Assembly (NCBI GenBank): GCA_963757805.1
Contig: CAVWSM010000014.1
Span: 62,001-126,000, forward strand
Source of the DNA: CAVWSM01 sp963757805
GTDB lineage: Bacteria; Actinomycetota; Actinomycetes; Jiangellales; Jiangellaceae
Length of the DNA: 64,000 nucleotides
Direction of reading: 5' to 3'
Shown: one piece after another, positions 9,020-18,329 of the stretch
Layout of the letters: each line of letters starts with the position of its first letter
Position numbering within the stretch: position 1 is the stretch's first letter
Made by a program: the position numbers and the translations under genes
The notes under the pieces: model-generated
The model's database searches: none
Seen by the model: the letters and a program-made list of their open reading frames with translations, nothing else
Told to the model about the DNA's origin: nothing

Positions 9020-10569
9020 CTATCCGGTGTCGTCGAGGTCGAGGCGTAGTTGTTGGGCGAGTCGGTGGGCTCGGTCGATGGTGTCGGGGAGCTGGTTGCG
9101 GACCGGGCGTTGTTGGGGGTCGAGCCAGATGGGTGGGATGACCCAGGGCAGGCCGTCGGCGGAGCACGAGACCCAGCATGCCGAGCGTGCACTTCGGTGT
9201 GATGCCTGGGGCACAGCAGCAGCAGATTCGACAGGTCGGTCGGGCCGCCGAGCTGCCAGGGCATCCGGTGGTGCGCGTCGCACCAGCCCGGGAGGGCGCC
9301 GCAGCCGGGGATCAGGCAGCCGCCGTCGCGGGCGGCCAGGGCGCGGCGCTGTGCGGGGGTGGCGAGGCGGCGGGCCCGGCCGTAGTCGAGGATCTGCCCG
9401 AACGGGCCGACGGTGGCGCGTTCGAGGATGGCGTCGCAGGACAGCACCCCGAGCGCGAGCGGGGACAGGGGGCCGGTCTGCTCGCAGCGGGCCAGCCCGG
9501 CCGCGCCGGTGGGCCGCCGCAACGGCGAGCCGGTGCCGGCCGTCTTGTCCTCCGACCGGGACGCGTCGTCGGGTGCGTCGCCGTCAGTGCTCCCGCCGCC
9601 GTCGGCGGCTGCATCATCCGGCCCGGACGTGCTGTCGGGGGAGGGCTGGTCGCCCGGGTCGCCCTCAGGCGCGTCGCCAGACTCTCCGGCCGCGTCGTCC
9701 GCGCTGACATCGTCGTCGCGGACAGTGTCGTCGGTGGACAGACCGCCGTCGGTGTCGGGCTGGCCGGTGGTGTTGGCGAGTTGGTCGGGGGTGGTGTGGA
9801 TGACGATGCGTGGTGGTTCGCCGCCGCGTTCACCGGCGTTGGCGAGGGCGGCCTTGGCCATCAACACCAGCGCGTCGGCGAGGCGTTGCGCGGCGCTGCG
9901 CGGGTCCTTGACCGGCAGGGTGGGTTGGCCGTGTTCGTCGACCCCACAGGCGGCGGGGTCCGGGGCGGCGTAGTGCTGCAGCGCGGTGCTGAACCAGGCC
10001 GAGCCGATCTGGTCGAGCAGGAACCGTCCGGCGGTCATGCCGGTGGCGTCCTGGGCCATCGACAGCGACCGGCGCTGGTGCGCGTCGGGGTCGAACGAGT
10101 GGGCGCCGTCGGGGTCGAGGACCGCGAGCAGCGCCTTGGCGACGTCCTCGAAGTCGCGGGGCGCGAACTGCTCGGACTGCTCGGTGAGGAACTGGGCGAC
10201 CTTGCCGCGCTGCTCGTCCTTCAGGTGCGCCGGGATCCGGCCCAGGGTGCGCACGGCGACGTCGAGGTGCTCGCGGGAGACCCGGCCGTCGGCCAGCGCC
10301 TGCCCGAGCTCGTACAGGTCCCCGCCGGGGGCGGTGGCGCGGGCGGCGGCCACGTCGCGACCCGACCCGGCCTGCCTGTGCCGCAGCCGCAGCCACTCGG
10401 CGGTGGACTTGGCGCCGGCGTCGGTGGCCACCCTGCGCTCGTCGACCGCGCCCAGCAGCTGCAGGTAGGCGGCCTCGGTGGCGCGGTGCAGCTTGACGAT
10501 CTCGTCGAACGCATCGACCAACCCGGCGCTGCCCAGGGTCGAGGAGTCGGCCGTCGAGGACATGGCCAT
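9020..10569 (-). CDS. DUF222 / HNH endonuclease domain protein (one frameshift)
   Basis: About 516 residues. Residues 20-220 form the helical DUF222 domain of the actinobacterial 13E12-repeat family. A roughly 100-residue acidic, Ser/Gly/Asp-rich linker follows. The HNH nuclease motif is near residue 430: GCLIPGCGALPGWCDAHHR, then PTDLSNLLLLCPRHHTEVH, with paired Cys for zinc. A frameshift near 9182 (a missing base on the minus strand) leads to the real C-terminus DGLPWVIPPIWLDPQQRP and ending LRLDLDDTG. These genes are numerous in actinobacteria; a DNA-cleaving role is inferred from the fold only. Three DnaA-box-like sequences lie upstream. Confidence 0.85.
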
Positions 10570-10728
10570 GGCGGTCCTGCGCTGCGGCCCAGCGCGGACT
10601 CCACCGGGTGCACCGGCGGCGGAGTCGACGTCGCTTCCATACCCATGAACCTACTCGGGGGGTCCGACAGAACTCGCGGACCGCGAGTGCCCCGATTCCC
10701 TTACACCGCAAGCCTTTCCGGCCACTCG

Positions 10729-10768
10729 TTATCCACAACCGACGACCTGTGGACACCGCTGTCCACAG
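10729..10768. repeat. DnaA-box-like cluster with perfect inverted repeat
   Basis: TTATCCACA at 10729-10737 is followed by CTGTGGACA (10747-10755), CCGC, and TGTCCACAG (10760-10768), the last two forming a perfect 9-bp inverted repeat. All three resemble the actinobacterial DnaA box TT(G/A)TCCACA. They lie 160-200 bases upstream of the HNH gene start. Nothing else of a replication origin (dnaA, dnaN, rpmH) is near. Confidence 0.6.
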
Positions 10769-10837
10769 ATCTGCTCTAGCCCCTTGACACATCGTCGAAG
10801 GCTCATGCGACTAAACGAGCGAAGCGGCGGACCTCGG

Positions 10838-11017
10838 CGTTCGCAACGGGCGCTCGAGGCCGGTGTGCTGGACGAGCTGCAGATCAATCAGATCCCTGTG
10901 TTGTTCGGTCGTGGCCGTCGGCTGTTCGAGGAGTTGCCGTCGCGCGTCGAGTTGGAGATCGTTCGGGTGATCGACACTCAGGCGGCCACGCACATCCGCT
11001 ACTGCGTCCGTCGCTGA
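10838..11017 (+). pseudogene. 3' remnant of a RibD/DHFR-like reductase gene
   Basis: The frame ending at 11017 reads ALEAGVLDELQINQIPVLFG then GRRLFEELPSRVELEIVRV, matching the C-terminal third of RibD_C reductases (compare the complete relative at 6827). Sequence before about 10838 does not match the family and no start or ribosome site is evident, so the first two thirds are missing. It ends 21 bases before the convergent phaZ stop. Confidence 0.65.
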
Positions 11018-11037
11018 GGATGAACTGGACGCACACC

Positions 11038-11901
11038 TCAAGCCCCTTGACGCGTCGCCGCAGACCCATCAGCAACGAGATCAGACAACAGGAACTCGGC
11101 CACCAGCTCAGCGATCGCCGACGGATCTTCGAGCAGAAACAGATGTCCACCACCAGGTACGACATGCAGTCGCGCGTCGGGGATCCGTCCCGCAAGGATG
11201 CGGCCGTTGACCAACGGGACGATGGGGTCATCATCGCCGGCGAGCACGAGGGTCGGCTGCGGCAGCCGATGCAGCCACGGCACGCTGGTCCACCCGCTGA
11301 TGGCGTACAGCTGTCCGAAGTAGCCACTGATCGAAGGCCGCTCGACGAACGGCCCCACTGAGCCGTGCAACAAAGCATCCGGGTCACGGCGGGCGAGCCC
11401 TCCGTAGATGCGTCCAGCGATCTGCCGGAAGTAGTCCGGCTGGTAATAGCGGCGTGGCGTCGCAAGCGCCCACAGCACCGACGGCGACCCGGGTACGCCG
11501 CCCAGCCCCGGACCGGTGGCGGCCAGCACGAGGCGCCGTACGAGATCAGGGCATTGATGAGCCAGCTGTTGCGCGACGACTCCGCCGAGCGAGATGCCGA
11601 GCACGTCGACGCGTTCATACCCGAGTGCCTCGACCATGCGCCGTACCGTGTCGGCGACACCCCGCATGCGCCGCGGCCACGGGTACGGCGTCGACTGCCC
11701 GACGCCCGGGAAGTCGAAACTGATGACCTGCAACCGCCGCGCAGCCAGCTCCCGCTCGAACGGCAGGCCAAAGTCGAGGCTTGCCCCCAAGCCAGTGATC
11801 AGCAGCACCGGACGTCCTGAGCCACGCACCGAGGTACGCAGCTGCACTCCGTCGACCTCGACGAAGCGGATGTTTGCTCGCTTACGCGAACGCGTCGACA
11901 C
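11038..11901 (-). CDS. phaZ: Poly(3-hydroxyalkanoate) depolymerase, alpha/beta hydrolase
   Basis: 287 residues. An alpha/beta hydrolase with oxyanion HG-like LLITGLGASL near the start, nucleophile elbow GISLGG (Ser about residue 108), AGDDDPIVP (acid) and GGGHLF (His). The pattern fits intracellular PHA depolymerases of the PhaZ type that sit beside phaC. The GTG at 11901 is chosen because GGGGAGG lies about 10 bases upstream and the protein then begins just before the first beta strand. It is the last gene of the acyl-CoA ligase - phaC - phaZ unit, 32 bases after phaC, and would release monomers from stored polyester. Confidence 0.75.
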   Translation of the reverse strand: MSTRSRKRANIRFVEVDGVQLRTSVRGSGRPVLLITGLGASLDFGLPFERELAARRLQVISFDFPGVGQSTPYPWPRRMRGVADTVRRMVEALGYERVDVLGISLGGVVAQQLAHQCPDLVRRLVLAATGPGLGGVPGSPSVLWALATPRRYYQPDYFRQIAGRIYGGLARRDPDALLHGSVGPFVERPSISGYFGQLYAISGWTSVPWLHRLPQPTLVLAGDDDPIVPLVNGRILAGRIPDARLHVVPGGGHLFLLEDPSAIAELVAEFLLSDLVADGSAATRQGA

Positions 11902-11933
11902 GCGTGATGCGCCTCCCCACCGGCCGCACGTCC

Positions 11934-13661
11934 CTATCGATCGAAGACGTAGGTACCGGGCGCGTCGACAATCGGCCGCTGTCGACGGCCACCGAGCCGT
12001 TGGGGTGCACGCTTTTCGGCCCCCCCGCGCTGTCCAAGCCACGCGACGACATCTGGCCACCAGCTGCCCGTACGGGTTTCCGCCCCCTTCAGCCAGGTCT
12101 CGGCGTCCGCGCCGTGGTCGTCGTTGACGCGATAGCTCGCCTTCGGATTGCTCGGCGGGTTGACCAGCGCCGCGATGTGACCGCTTGTCGAGAGGATGAA
12201 GCGACTCTCACCGCCGATTAGCTGCGTGCTGCGGTAGCAGCTCTGCCATGGCGTGAGGTGGTCGGCGATCCCAGCGATGACGTACGTGTCGACGTCCACG
12301 CGCGACAGGTCGATGGGGACACCGCGCACGGTGGTCGCGCCGGGGCGGACGAGCCGGTTATCCATCGACAGGTCGACGAAGTCGGCATGCAGCGTTGCGC
12401 TCATCCGCGTGGTGTCCGCATTCCAGAACAGGATGTCGAACGCGGGCGGCTTCTGACCGAGCAGATAGTTGTTGACCCAGTAGTTCCAGACCAAGTCGCC
12501 GGGACGCAGCCAGGCGAACACCTCGGCCAGGGCCCGTCCGTCGAGGTAACCGCGACGCCGGGACTTTGCCTTGGCCGCGCCGGCCAGGCGTTCGTCGACC
12601 AGCGCGCCGGCGACTCCGGCGTCGGCAAAGTCGAGCACGGTGACCCCGAGCCCTAGTGCAGCCAACCGTGACTGCTGTCCGATTGCCGCTAGGTAGGCCG
12701 CCGTCATGCTGGCGATGATGCCGCCGGAGCAGAAGCCGAAGAGTGCAGCGCGGTCAGTCCCAGAGATGCGGCGGACCGCATCGAGTGCGTCGATCAGTGC
12801 CTGTACGTAGGTGTCGATGCCCCACTCGGCATGCCGCGCGTCCGGGTTGCGCCAGGAGACCATGAACACCTGCTCGCCGTTCTGGACGAGGTACTCCACG
12901 AGACTGCGGCCTGGTGCGAGGTCGAGCGCGTAGTACTTGTTGATAGTCGGAGGGGCGATGAGCAGCGGCACCTCACGCACAGCCGCCGTCTGCGGCGCGT
13001 ACTGGATGAGCTCGAGCTGCTCGGTGCGCAGCACCACGGCGCCGGGCGTGACGGCGATGTTGCGACCGACCTGGAAGGACGTCGTGTCGACCATCTGCGG
13101 CACCCGAGGCGCCGAAGCCAGGTCGCGCACCAGGCTGGAGCCGCCACGCAGGAGGCTCAGCCCGGCGGTATCGATGACCGCCTTGGCCGACGCGGGGTTG
13201 ACGAGCGGCACGTTGCTGGGCGAGAGCGCCGCGGCCAGATTGTCGACCAGGAACCTGACCCGCTGCTCGTCGCGCCACGCGAGTCCGGCGTCTCCGACGA
13301 GCTGACCGCTGGTCTCCTCAGCGGCGAGATAGGCCTGTACGAGGCGGCGCAGCAGCGGGTTGTCGGCCCATGCCGGGTCGGCGAAGCGACGGTCGCGCGA
13401 CGAGGGAGCCCGAGCCGACCTACCTACGGTGACCTGTGCCAGCTCCGTCGCGAGGGCGCCGAGCCGCCGACCCGTGGTGCTGGGCCGCTTGGCCAGGCCG
13501 ACCGCGAACCTTGCGGTCGATGAGTTCGGGAGGAACCGGCGCAGCGGACCCAGCGCGGCGTCGACAAGCAGGGCGTCCAACGGTGCCGCCTGGTTTGCGA
13601 CGTCATCGGGTACGGGCATCGCGGACGCCCCGCTCGACTGCGTGGCCGACCCGGAGCTCAT
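11934..13661 (-). CDS. phaC: Polyhydroxyalkanoate synthase
   Basis: 575 residues, a normal length for class I/II PHA synthases, which polymerise hydroxyacyl-CoA on granule surfaces. The N-terminal domain ends near residue 200; the catalytic domain has the lipase-like box GFCSGG (nucleophilic Cys about residue 300), TVLDFADAG, WNYWVNNYLLG, and IAGIADHLTPWQ plus SGHIAALVNPP carrying the acid and His. The single-subunit size argues against class III. Its ATG (13661) overlaps the stop of the upstream acyl-CoA ligase as ATGA, so translation is coupled. Confidence 0.88.
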   Translation of the reverse strand: MSSGSATQSSGASAMPVPDDVANQAAPLDALLVDAALGPLRRFLPNSSTARFAVGLAKRPSTTGRRLGALATELAQVTVGRSARAPSSRDRRFADPAWADNPLLRRLVQAYLAAEETSGQLVGDAGLAWRDEQRVRFLVDNLAAALSPSNVPLVNPASAKAVIDTAGLSLLRGGSSLVRDLASAPRVPQMVDTTSFQVGRNIAVTPGAVVLRTEQLELIQYAPQTAAVREVPLLIAPPTINKYYALDLAPGRSLVEYLVQNGEQVFMVSWRNPDARHAEWGIDTYVQALIDALDAVRRISGTDRAALFGFCSGGIIASMTAAYLAAIGQQSRLAALGLGVTVLDFADAGVAGALVDERLAGAAKAKSRRRGYLDGRALAEVFAWLRPGDLVWNYWVNNYLLGQKPPAFDILFWNADTTRMSATLHADFVDLSMDNRLVRPGATTVRGVPIDLSRVDVDTYVIAGIADHLTPWQSCYRSTQLIGGESRFILSTSGHIAALVNPPSNPKASYRVNDDHGADAETWLKGAETRTGSWWPDVVAWLGQRGGAEKRAPQRLGGRRQRPIVDAPGTYVFDR

Positions 13662-15160
13662 CCGGCGCTCTGGTCGTCCGGGGCCACGATCTCCCGCTTG
13701 AGGATCTTGCCGGTGGGCGTTTTCGGCAGCGCGTCGACGATCCAGACCTTGCGGGGATACTTGTACGCCGCGACCTGGCTCTTGACGTGCTCTTTAAGCT
13801 CCTCGGGGTCGACCTCAGCGCCAGGTTTGAGAGCGATCGCGGCCGCAACCTCCTCGCCGAGCTGTGGGTCGGGCACACCGAACACCGCTGCCTCGGCCAC
13901 CGCTGGGTGCTCGTACAGGACCTCCTCGATCTCGCGTGGGTAGACGTTGTAGCCACCGCGGATGATCATGTCCTTCTTACGGTCGACGATGGCGAAGTAG
14001 CCATCCTCGTCGACCCGACCCAGGTCGCCGCTGCGGAACCACCCATCCGGGATCGCTGCGGCTGTCGCGTCGGGCCGCTGCCAGTACCCCTTCATGATGT
14101 TGTCCCCGCGGATCACAATCTCGCCGACCTCGCCCTGCGGGACCTCGTTGCCGAGGTCGTCGACCACACGCATCTCCACGCCACGGATCGGAGTCCCGAT
14201 CGAGCCGGGCTTGCGCTCCCGGTCGGGATGGTTGAACGACGCCACGGGCGAGGTCTCGGACAGGCCGTAGCCCTCCAGCACCTTGCACCCGAAGGCCTGC
14301 TCGAAACCGCGCAGCACCTCGACCGGCATCGCCGACCCGCCGGACACGCACACCCGAAGGGCGGACACGTCGTAGGACTCACGGTCCGGCTGGGCGAGCA
14401 GAGCACCGTACATCGTCGGCACCCCGGCGAAGACCGTCGCGCGGTGCCCGGCCAGGAGCTGCAGGGCCTGCGTCGGGTCGAACCTCGGCAGCAGGCTCAG
14501 GCTCGCACCCGAGTAGACCGCAGCATTGAGCGTGCAGGTCTGCCCGAACGAGTGGAACAACGGGAGCCCGCCGAAGATCACATCGTCGGGCGTCAGCTCC
14601 ATCAGGTCGGTGGAGAGCACCTCCACGTTGGACGTGAGGTTGGCGTGCGTGAGCTCGGCGCCCTTCGGCTGCCCGGTCGTACCCGACGTGTAGAGGATCA
14701 CGGCCGTGTCTTGGGCATCGCGGTCGACGACGTCGTGCACCGGGCTGGCCTCGGCGAGGCCGGGGGTGAACGTCGCCGGATCAACGCCGATCACCTCGGC
14801 GCCCGCCTTCTCGGCGCCCTTGCCGACCTCGTCCGCGACACCGTCCCAGGCGAAGATCAGGCGGGCTCCGGAGTCGCCGAGGTAGTAGGCGACCTCCCGC
14901 GCCTTGAGCAAGGGGTTCATCGGCACGACCACGCCTCCGGCGCGGAGCACGCCGTAGTAGATGACGGCGAACTCCGGCAGGTTGGGCAGCATGATGGCGA
15001 CCCGGTCGCCGGGTTTCACCCCGTGGTCCTGCAGCAGCCCGGCGACTCGGGCGCTGCGCTCGTCGAGATCCCGGAAGGTTGTCGTCGACTCGCCGAGCCG
15101 CACCGCGACTCGGTCGGCGTGCTCGCTCGTCGTCTGGGTCAGGTTCGACGCGAGGTTCAC
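13658..15160 (-). CDS. Fatty acid--CoA ligase (AMP-binding enzyme)
   Basis: 500 residues. ANL-superfamily enzyme that adenylates a carboxylic acid and transfers it to CoA. Seen: P-loop YTSGTTGQPKGA, the GYGLSETSP motif, GWFRSGDLGRVDEDGYF, RKKDMIIRGGYNVYP, and C-terminal PKTPTGKILKRE with the catalytic lysine. The GTG at 15160 is picked because AAGGTGG precedes it by about 8 bases and the family fold starts here. First gene of the operon with phaC and phaZ, implying that it supplies acyl-CoA to storage or re-activates acids freed by depolymerisation; chain length is not predictable here. Confidence 0.85.
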   Translation of the reverse strand: MNLASNLTQTTSEHADRVAVRLGESTTTFRDLDERSARVAGLLQDHGVKPGDRVAIMLPNLPEFAVIYYGVLRAGGVVVPMNPLLKAREVAYYLGDSGARLIFAWDGVADEVGKGAEKAGAEVIGVDPATFTPGLAEASPVHDVVDRDAQDTAVILYTSGTTGQPKGAELTHANLTSNVEVLSTDLMELTPDDVIFGGLPLFHSFGQTCTLNAAVYSGASLSLLPRFDPTQALQLLAGHRATVFAGVPTMYGALLAQPDRESYDVSALRVCVSGGSAMPVEVLRGFEQAFGCKVLEGYGLSETSPVASFNHPDRERKPGSIGTPIRGVEMRVVDDLGNEVPQGEVGEIVIRGDNIMKGYWQRPDATAAAIPDGWFRSGDLGRVDEDGYFAIVDRKKDMIIRGGYNVYPREIEEVLYEHPAVAEAAVFGVPDPQLGEEVAAAIALKPGAEVDPEELKEHVKSQVAAYKYPRKVWIVDALPKTPTGKILKREIVAPDDQSAG

Positions 15161-15276
15161 GACGGTCACCACCTTTGCGGAGACGGCTGTTGCGGCTGTG
15201 CGCTGCGAATGTTCATCGTCCGTGACTGGACTGTAGGCCGTCGATGTCCCGTCGCAGCATGTTGTCGATCGTGGCA

Positions 15277-15292
15277 TTGTGCTTGTGCACAA
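15277..15292. promoter_or_regulatory. Palindromic operator TTGTGC-N4-GCACAA (PHA operon / PucR gene)
   Basis: A perfect 6+6 palindrome with spacer TTGT lies between the divergent ligase-phaC-phaZ operon (117 bases upstream of its start) and the PucR-type gene (27 bases before its ATG). The identical 12 arm bases and N4 spacing recur at 26139-26154 upstream of the liv-type operon. The natural candidate binder is the adjacent PucR-type regulator; this is inference. Confidence 0.6.
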
Positions 15293-15318
15293 CACTGCCA
15301 GCAGGCATGCTGCCCTGC

Positions 15319-16599
15319 ATGGCACGACTTCGAGCTTCCGACGAGCCGAGCGTCCGGGCGCTGAGCCGCCGCCTTCTGACCATGGTTGACGATCTGGCCG
15401 CCGACCTGGCCGATCGGATCCGCCATGGTGAGTCGCACTACACCCGCCCGCATGGGGTGCCGAGAGACGACCTGTGGGATTCCTGCCGTAACAACCTGCG
15501 GCACATCTTCACTCAGCTCGCCGGCGATGCTCCGATGGAGATGGAGGCTGCGCGAGCAACCGGGCGGCGCCGGGCCGAGCAGGGTGTCCCGCTGCCGGCG
15601 ATCCTGCACGCCTACCGCATCGGGGGCCGGTTCGTCTGGGACACGTTGGTCAAGCACGCGGAGGACAACGACCACGCCCGCGACGCGCTCTACAGGTCGG
15701 CCGGCGACGTCTGGACCATCATCGACGACTATTCCGAAGCACTGATCGAGGCCTACCGGGACACCATCGCCGATCAGGCCGGCCACAACCTGCAGGCGCG
15801 CAACGCCGTGCTCAGCGGCCTGTTGGACGGCTCCCTCGGTGGCGGCCCTCAGCTGTGGGAGTCGGCCTCGATGCTGAACCTGCCGCACCAAGGCACGTTC
15901 GTCGTCGTCGTCGCGCAGACACCAAAGGCCGGTGACGAGGCGCTGCCCGGCGTGGAGGGGATCCTCCGGAGGCACTCGGTCGCGTCAGCCTGGCGGCTGG
16001 AGACCGAGCGACAGGTGGGCGTTGTCTCTGTGCAGGCGCGCAGCGAGCTGGCCAAGGTCTGCCAACACATTGCTCCGCTCGCCCGCGGAAGGCTGGGGGT
16101 GAGCGAGCCGTACATCAACCTGGACCAGTCGGCAGGTGCGCTCCGTCAAGCGCTGGTGGCTTGCAGCGCAGCCACACCTGGCACCACCGAGCTCGTCCGC
16201 TATGGCGAGCAGCCCATCGCCATCATGCTGGCGAGCGTGCCGGAGCTCGGGCGCAGCGTCGCCGAAGTGGTGCTGGGACCTGTCCTCGCGCTTCCCGCGG
16301 CCGACCGCGATGCGTTGCTGGACACCATGCGCGCGTGGTTCTCCGAGAACGGCTCGGCATCCGCGGCGGCGGCGCGGCTGCACATGCACCGCAACACAGT
16401 TCACTATCGGCTTCGTCGGGTGGAAGGCCTCACCGGGCGCAGCTTCACTGAGCCGTCCGCGGTTGGCGAGCTGCACCTTGCTCTCGAGAGCATCCGCATC
16501 CTGGGCATCACCCCGCGCGACGCTGTCGACGACCTGCCGGCGCAGCGGCGGCCGAGCAGCAGTCGCAGCGCCGAGCTGACCTCCTCAGACGTCGGTTGA
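15319..16599 (+). CDS. PucR/CdaR-family transcriptional regulator
   Basis: 426 residues. The N-terminal 160 residues are a helical sensor region, the middle is GGDEF-like/RsbRD-like, and residues about 350-420 form the PucR C-terminal helix-turn-helix: FSENGSASAAAARLHMHRNTVHYRLRRVE, where the recognition helix is RNTVHYRLRR. ATG at 15319 is chosen as nearest to the conserved domain; 15307 is possible. It is divergent from the fatty acyl ligase/phaC/phaZ operon and overlaps the convergent sigma gene by 15 bases. Position and the shared palindrome suggest control of acyl-CoA and PHA metabolism. Confidence 0.82.
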   Translation: MARLRASDEPSVRALSRRLLTMVDDLAADLADRIRHGESHYTRPHGVPRDDLWDSCRNNLRHIFTQLAGDAPMEMEAARATGRRRAEQGVPLPAILHAYRIGGRFVWDTLVKHAEDNDHARDALYRSAGDVWTIIDDYSEALIEAYRDTIADQAGHNLQARNAVLSGLLDGSLGGGPQLWESASMLNLPHQGTFVVVVAQTPKAGDEALPGVEGILRRHSVASAWRLETERQVGVVSVQARSELAKVCQHIAPLARGRLGVSEPYINLDQSAGALRQALVACSAATPGTTELVRYGEQPIAIMLASVPELGRSVAEVVLGPVLALPAADRDALLDTMRAWFSENGSASAAAARLHMHRNTVHYRLRRVEGLTGRSFTEPSAVGELHLALESIRILGITPRDAVDDLPAQRRPSSSRSAELTSSDVG

Positions 16600-17848
16600 G
16601 CCGAGCTCGTCGAGTCGTCGTTCGATGAACCGCCGCTCCGGCTCCTGCCGCGTCAGCTCGAGGGCCCGCTCGTACGCGACCCGCGCGTCGACCGTCCGAC
16701 CAAGCCGGCGCAGCAGATCAGCCCGTGCCGCATGCGCCAGATGGAAGTCGCCGAGCTCACCGCGCGCCAGGATCTCGTCGATGAATCTCAGGCCCGCTGC
16801 GGGTCCGTCGCTCATCGCCACAGCTGCCGCCCGGTTCAGCTCGACCACGGGCGAAGGCTCGGTGTGCAGCAGGCGGTCGTAGAGCTGGACGATCTGGGTC
16901 CAGTCGGTGGCTGTCGGGGTCGGAGCCTTCGCATGTAACGCCGCGATCGCCGCCTCGAGCGTGTAACGACCGATCTGGCCTGAGGAGGCCGCCTGCCCCA
17001 ACAACGCCATCCCCTCGGCGATTCGGTCACGATCCCAGAGCGTGCGGTCCTGCTCGGGCAGCAGCACCAACTCGCCATCGGCGGAGAAACGGGCAGCGCG
17101 GCGCGAGTCCTGCAGCAGCATCAGCGCCAACAGACCGCACACCTCCGGCTCCGGGAGGAGCTCGACGAGCACTCGCCCGAGGCGGATTGCCTCCTCGGCT
17201 AGATCTGCCCGCACCACCGCCTGTCCCGATGCGGGGGCGTAGCCGGCTGTGAAGACCAGGTATACGACATGCAGCACTGTCTTGAGCCGGCCCGGCAACT
17301 CGCTTTCGCTCGGCACCTCGTACGGGATGCGCGCCGTCCGGATCTTCGCCTTGGCGCGCACAATGCGTTGGGCCACCGTGGGCGCAGCGGTTAGGAAGGC
17401 GTGGGCGATCTCCTCCGTCGTGAGGCCGCACACCTCGCGCAGCGTCATGGCCACCTGGGCATCCGGGGACAGCGCTGGGTGACAACAGACGAAGATCAAG
17501 CGCAGCCTGTCGTCCTCGAGGACCCCGTCGTCGGGCTCGGCGGGTGTCTGTCTCCCGACTAGCGAGCAGCGCGGCGAGCTGGCCGAGTGCTGCGTCGAAC
17601 CTCGCGCGGCGGCGGACTCGATCGATCGCCTTGAATCGACCGGCAGACACCAGCCACGCACGCGGATTGGCGGGCACGCCGTATCGGGGCCACTGATCTG
17701 TCGCCGCGAGGAAGGCGTCCTGTAGCGCCTCCTCGGCGAGGTCGAAGTCGCCCAGCAGCCGGACCAGCGTCGCCAGCACCCGGCGGGACTCAGACCGATA
17801 GAGAAGGTCGATCTCCTGGCTCATCCCGGGTGGTGCCACCGAGGTCAC
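16585..17848 (-). CDS. ECF sigma factor, ECF42-like with long C-terminal extension (one frameshift)
   Basis: About 420 residues across a +1 shift near 17560. Region 2 (LLYRSESRRVLATLVRLLGD, EEALQDAFLAATDQWP, PRAWLVSAGRFKAIDRVRRR) is in the first frame; region 4 (LRLIFVCCHPALSPDAQVAM, TLREVCGLTTEEIAHAFL, AAPTVAQRIVRAKAKI) and a roughly 230-residue TPR-like extension ending ERRFIERRLDELGS are in the second. Sigma factors of this length with such an extension, next to a DGPF/YCII gene, are the ECF42 group; the extension is reported to be needed for activity. The GTG start overlaps the DGPF stop (GTGA). No anti-sigma gene is adjacent. Confidence 0.85.
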
Positions 17849-18213
17849 CGCGGCGAGCGCTCGCGCATCAGGTCGATCACTGGCCGCACCTCGACGCTCC
17901 CGAGCCGCGCACCGGGAATCCGGCCAGCGATCTGGATTGCCTCGTTGAGGTCGCGCGCCTCGATCAGCAGGAAGCCACCGAGCTGCTCGTGCGTCTCGGC
18001 GAATGGCCCATCGGTCGCCGACAGCCTCCCGCTGCGCACCCGAACGGTCGTCGCGGCAGCGACGTGCTCGAGCGCTTCGGCGGCGATGAGGTGCCCGCTT
18101 TCGCGCAACTCCTCCTCGTTGGCGAGCATCTCGTCGATCACCGCGTCTACTTCGTCCTGCGGCATCACGTCAAGCTTTGCCTCGTCGCCGTAGACGAGGC
18201 AGAGGTACTTCAT
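17845..18213 (-). CDS. YCII-related DGPF protein, ECF42 partner
   Basis: 122 residues. It starts MKYLCLVYGDE and carries the namesake ATDGPFAETHEQLGGFLLIEA motif of DGPF proteins, a YCII-like ferredoxin fold. These are nearly always encoded with ECF42 sigma factors and are their usual target. The ATG at 18213 has GGAGG eight bases upstream. Stop and the sigma GTG overlap by four bases, so the two are co-translated. Biochemical function is unknown. Confidence 0.85.
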   Translation of the reverse strand: MKYLCLVYGDEAKLDVMPQDEVDAVIDEMLANEEELRESGHLIAAEALEHVAAATTVRVRSGRLSATDGPFAETHEQLGGFLLIEARDLNEAIQIAGRIPGARLGSVEVRPVIDLMRERSPR

Positions 18214-18263
18214 CGCGCGGACCTCCTCGAGGCCGGATTGCCCTGTACGCAACGTAGTCGCGT

Positions 18264-18295
18264 TCGACATGTCGATTTCGACGGGTCCTCGCGAC
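18264..18295. promoter_or_regulatory. Candidate bidirectional ECF42-type promoter
   Basis: TCGACATGTCGA at 18264-18275 is palindromic, so it gives TGTCGA on both strands. On the plus strand TGTCGA (18270-18275) is followed after exactly 16 bases by CGAC (18292-18295), 35 bases before the hydrolase start. ECF42 promoters are, from memory of published work, TGTCGA at -35 and CG(A/T)C at -10. A 15/16-base imperfect inverted repeat (18247-18262 and 18290-18304) frames the region. The minus-strand -10 is less clear. Confidence 0.55.
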
Positions 18296-18329
18296 TACGT
18301 GCGTAGGCAGCATCGGAAGGAGCACGGAC

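Noticed and set aside
10729..10768. Replication origin
   Set aside because: Three DnaA-like boxes only; no dnaA, dnaN, rpmH or AT-rich unwinding stretch.
9178..10779. A 533-codon plus-strand open frame opposite the HNH gene
   Set aside because: Low-complexity Gly/Ala/Arg composition and no known motif; it is the GC-rich antisense of a gene with a clear domain structure.
13436..15364. A 642-codon plus-strand open frame opposite phaC and the acyl-CoA ligase
   Set aside because: Antisense shadow; both minus-strand genes have full catalytic motifs.
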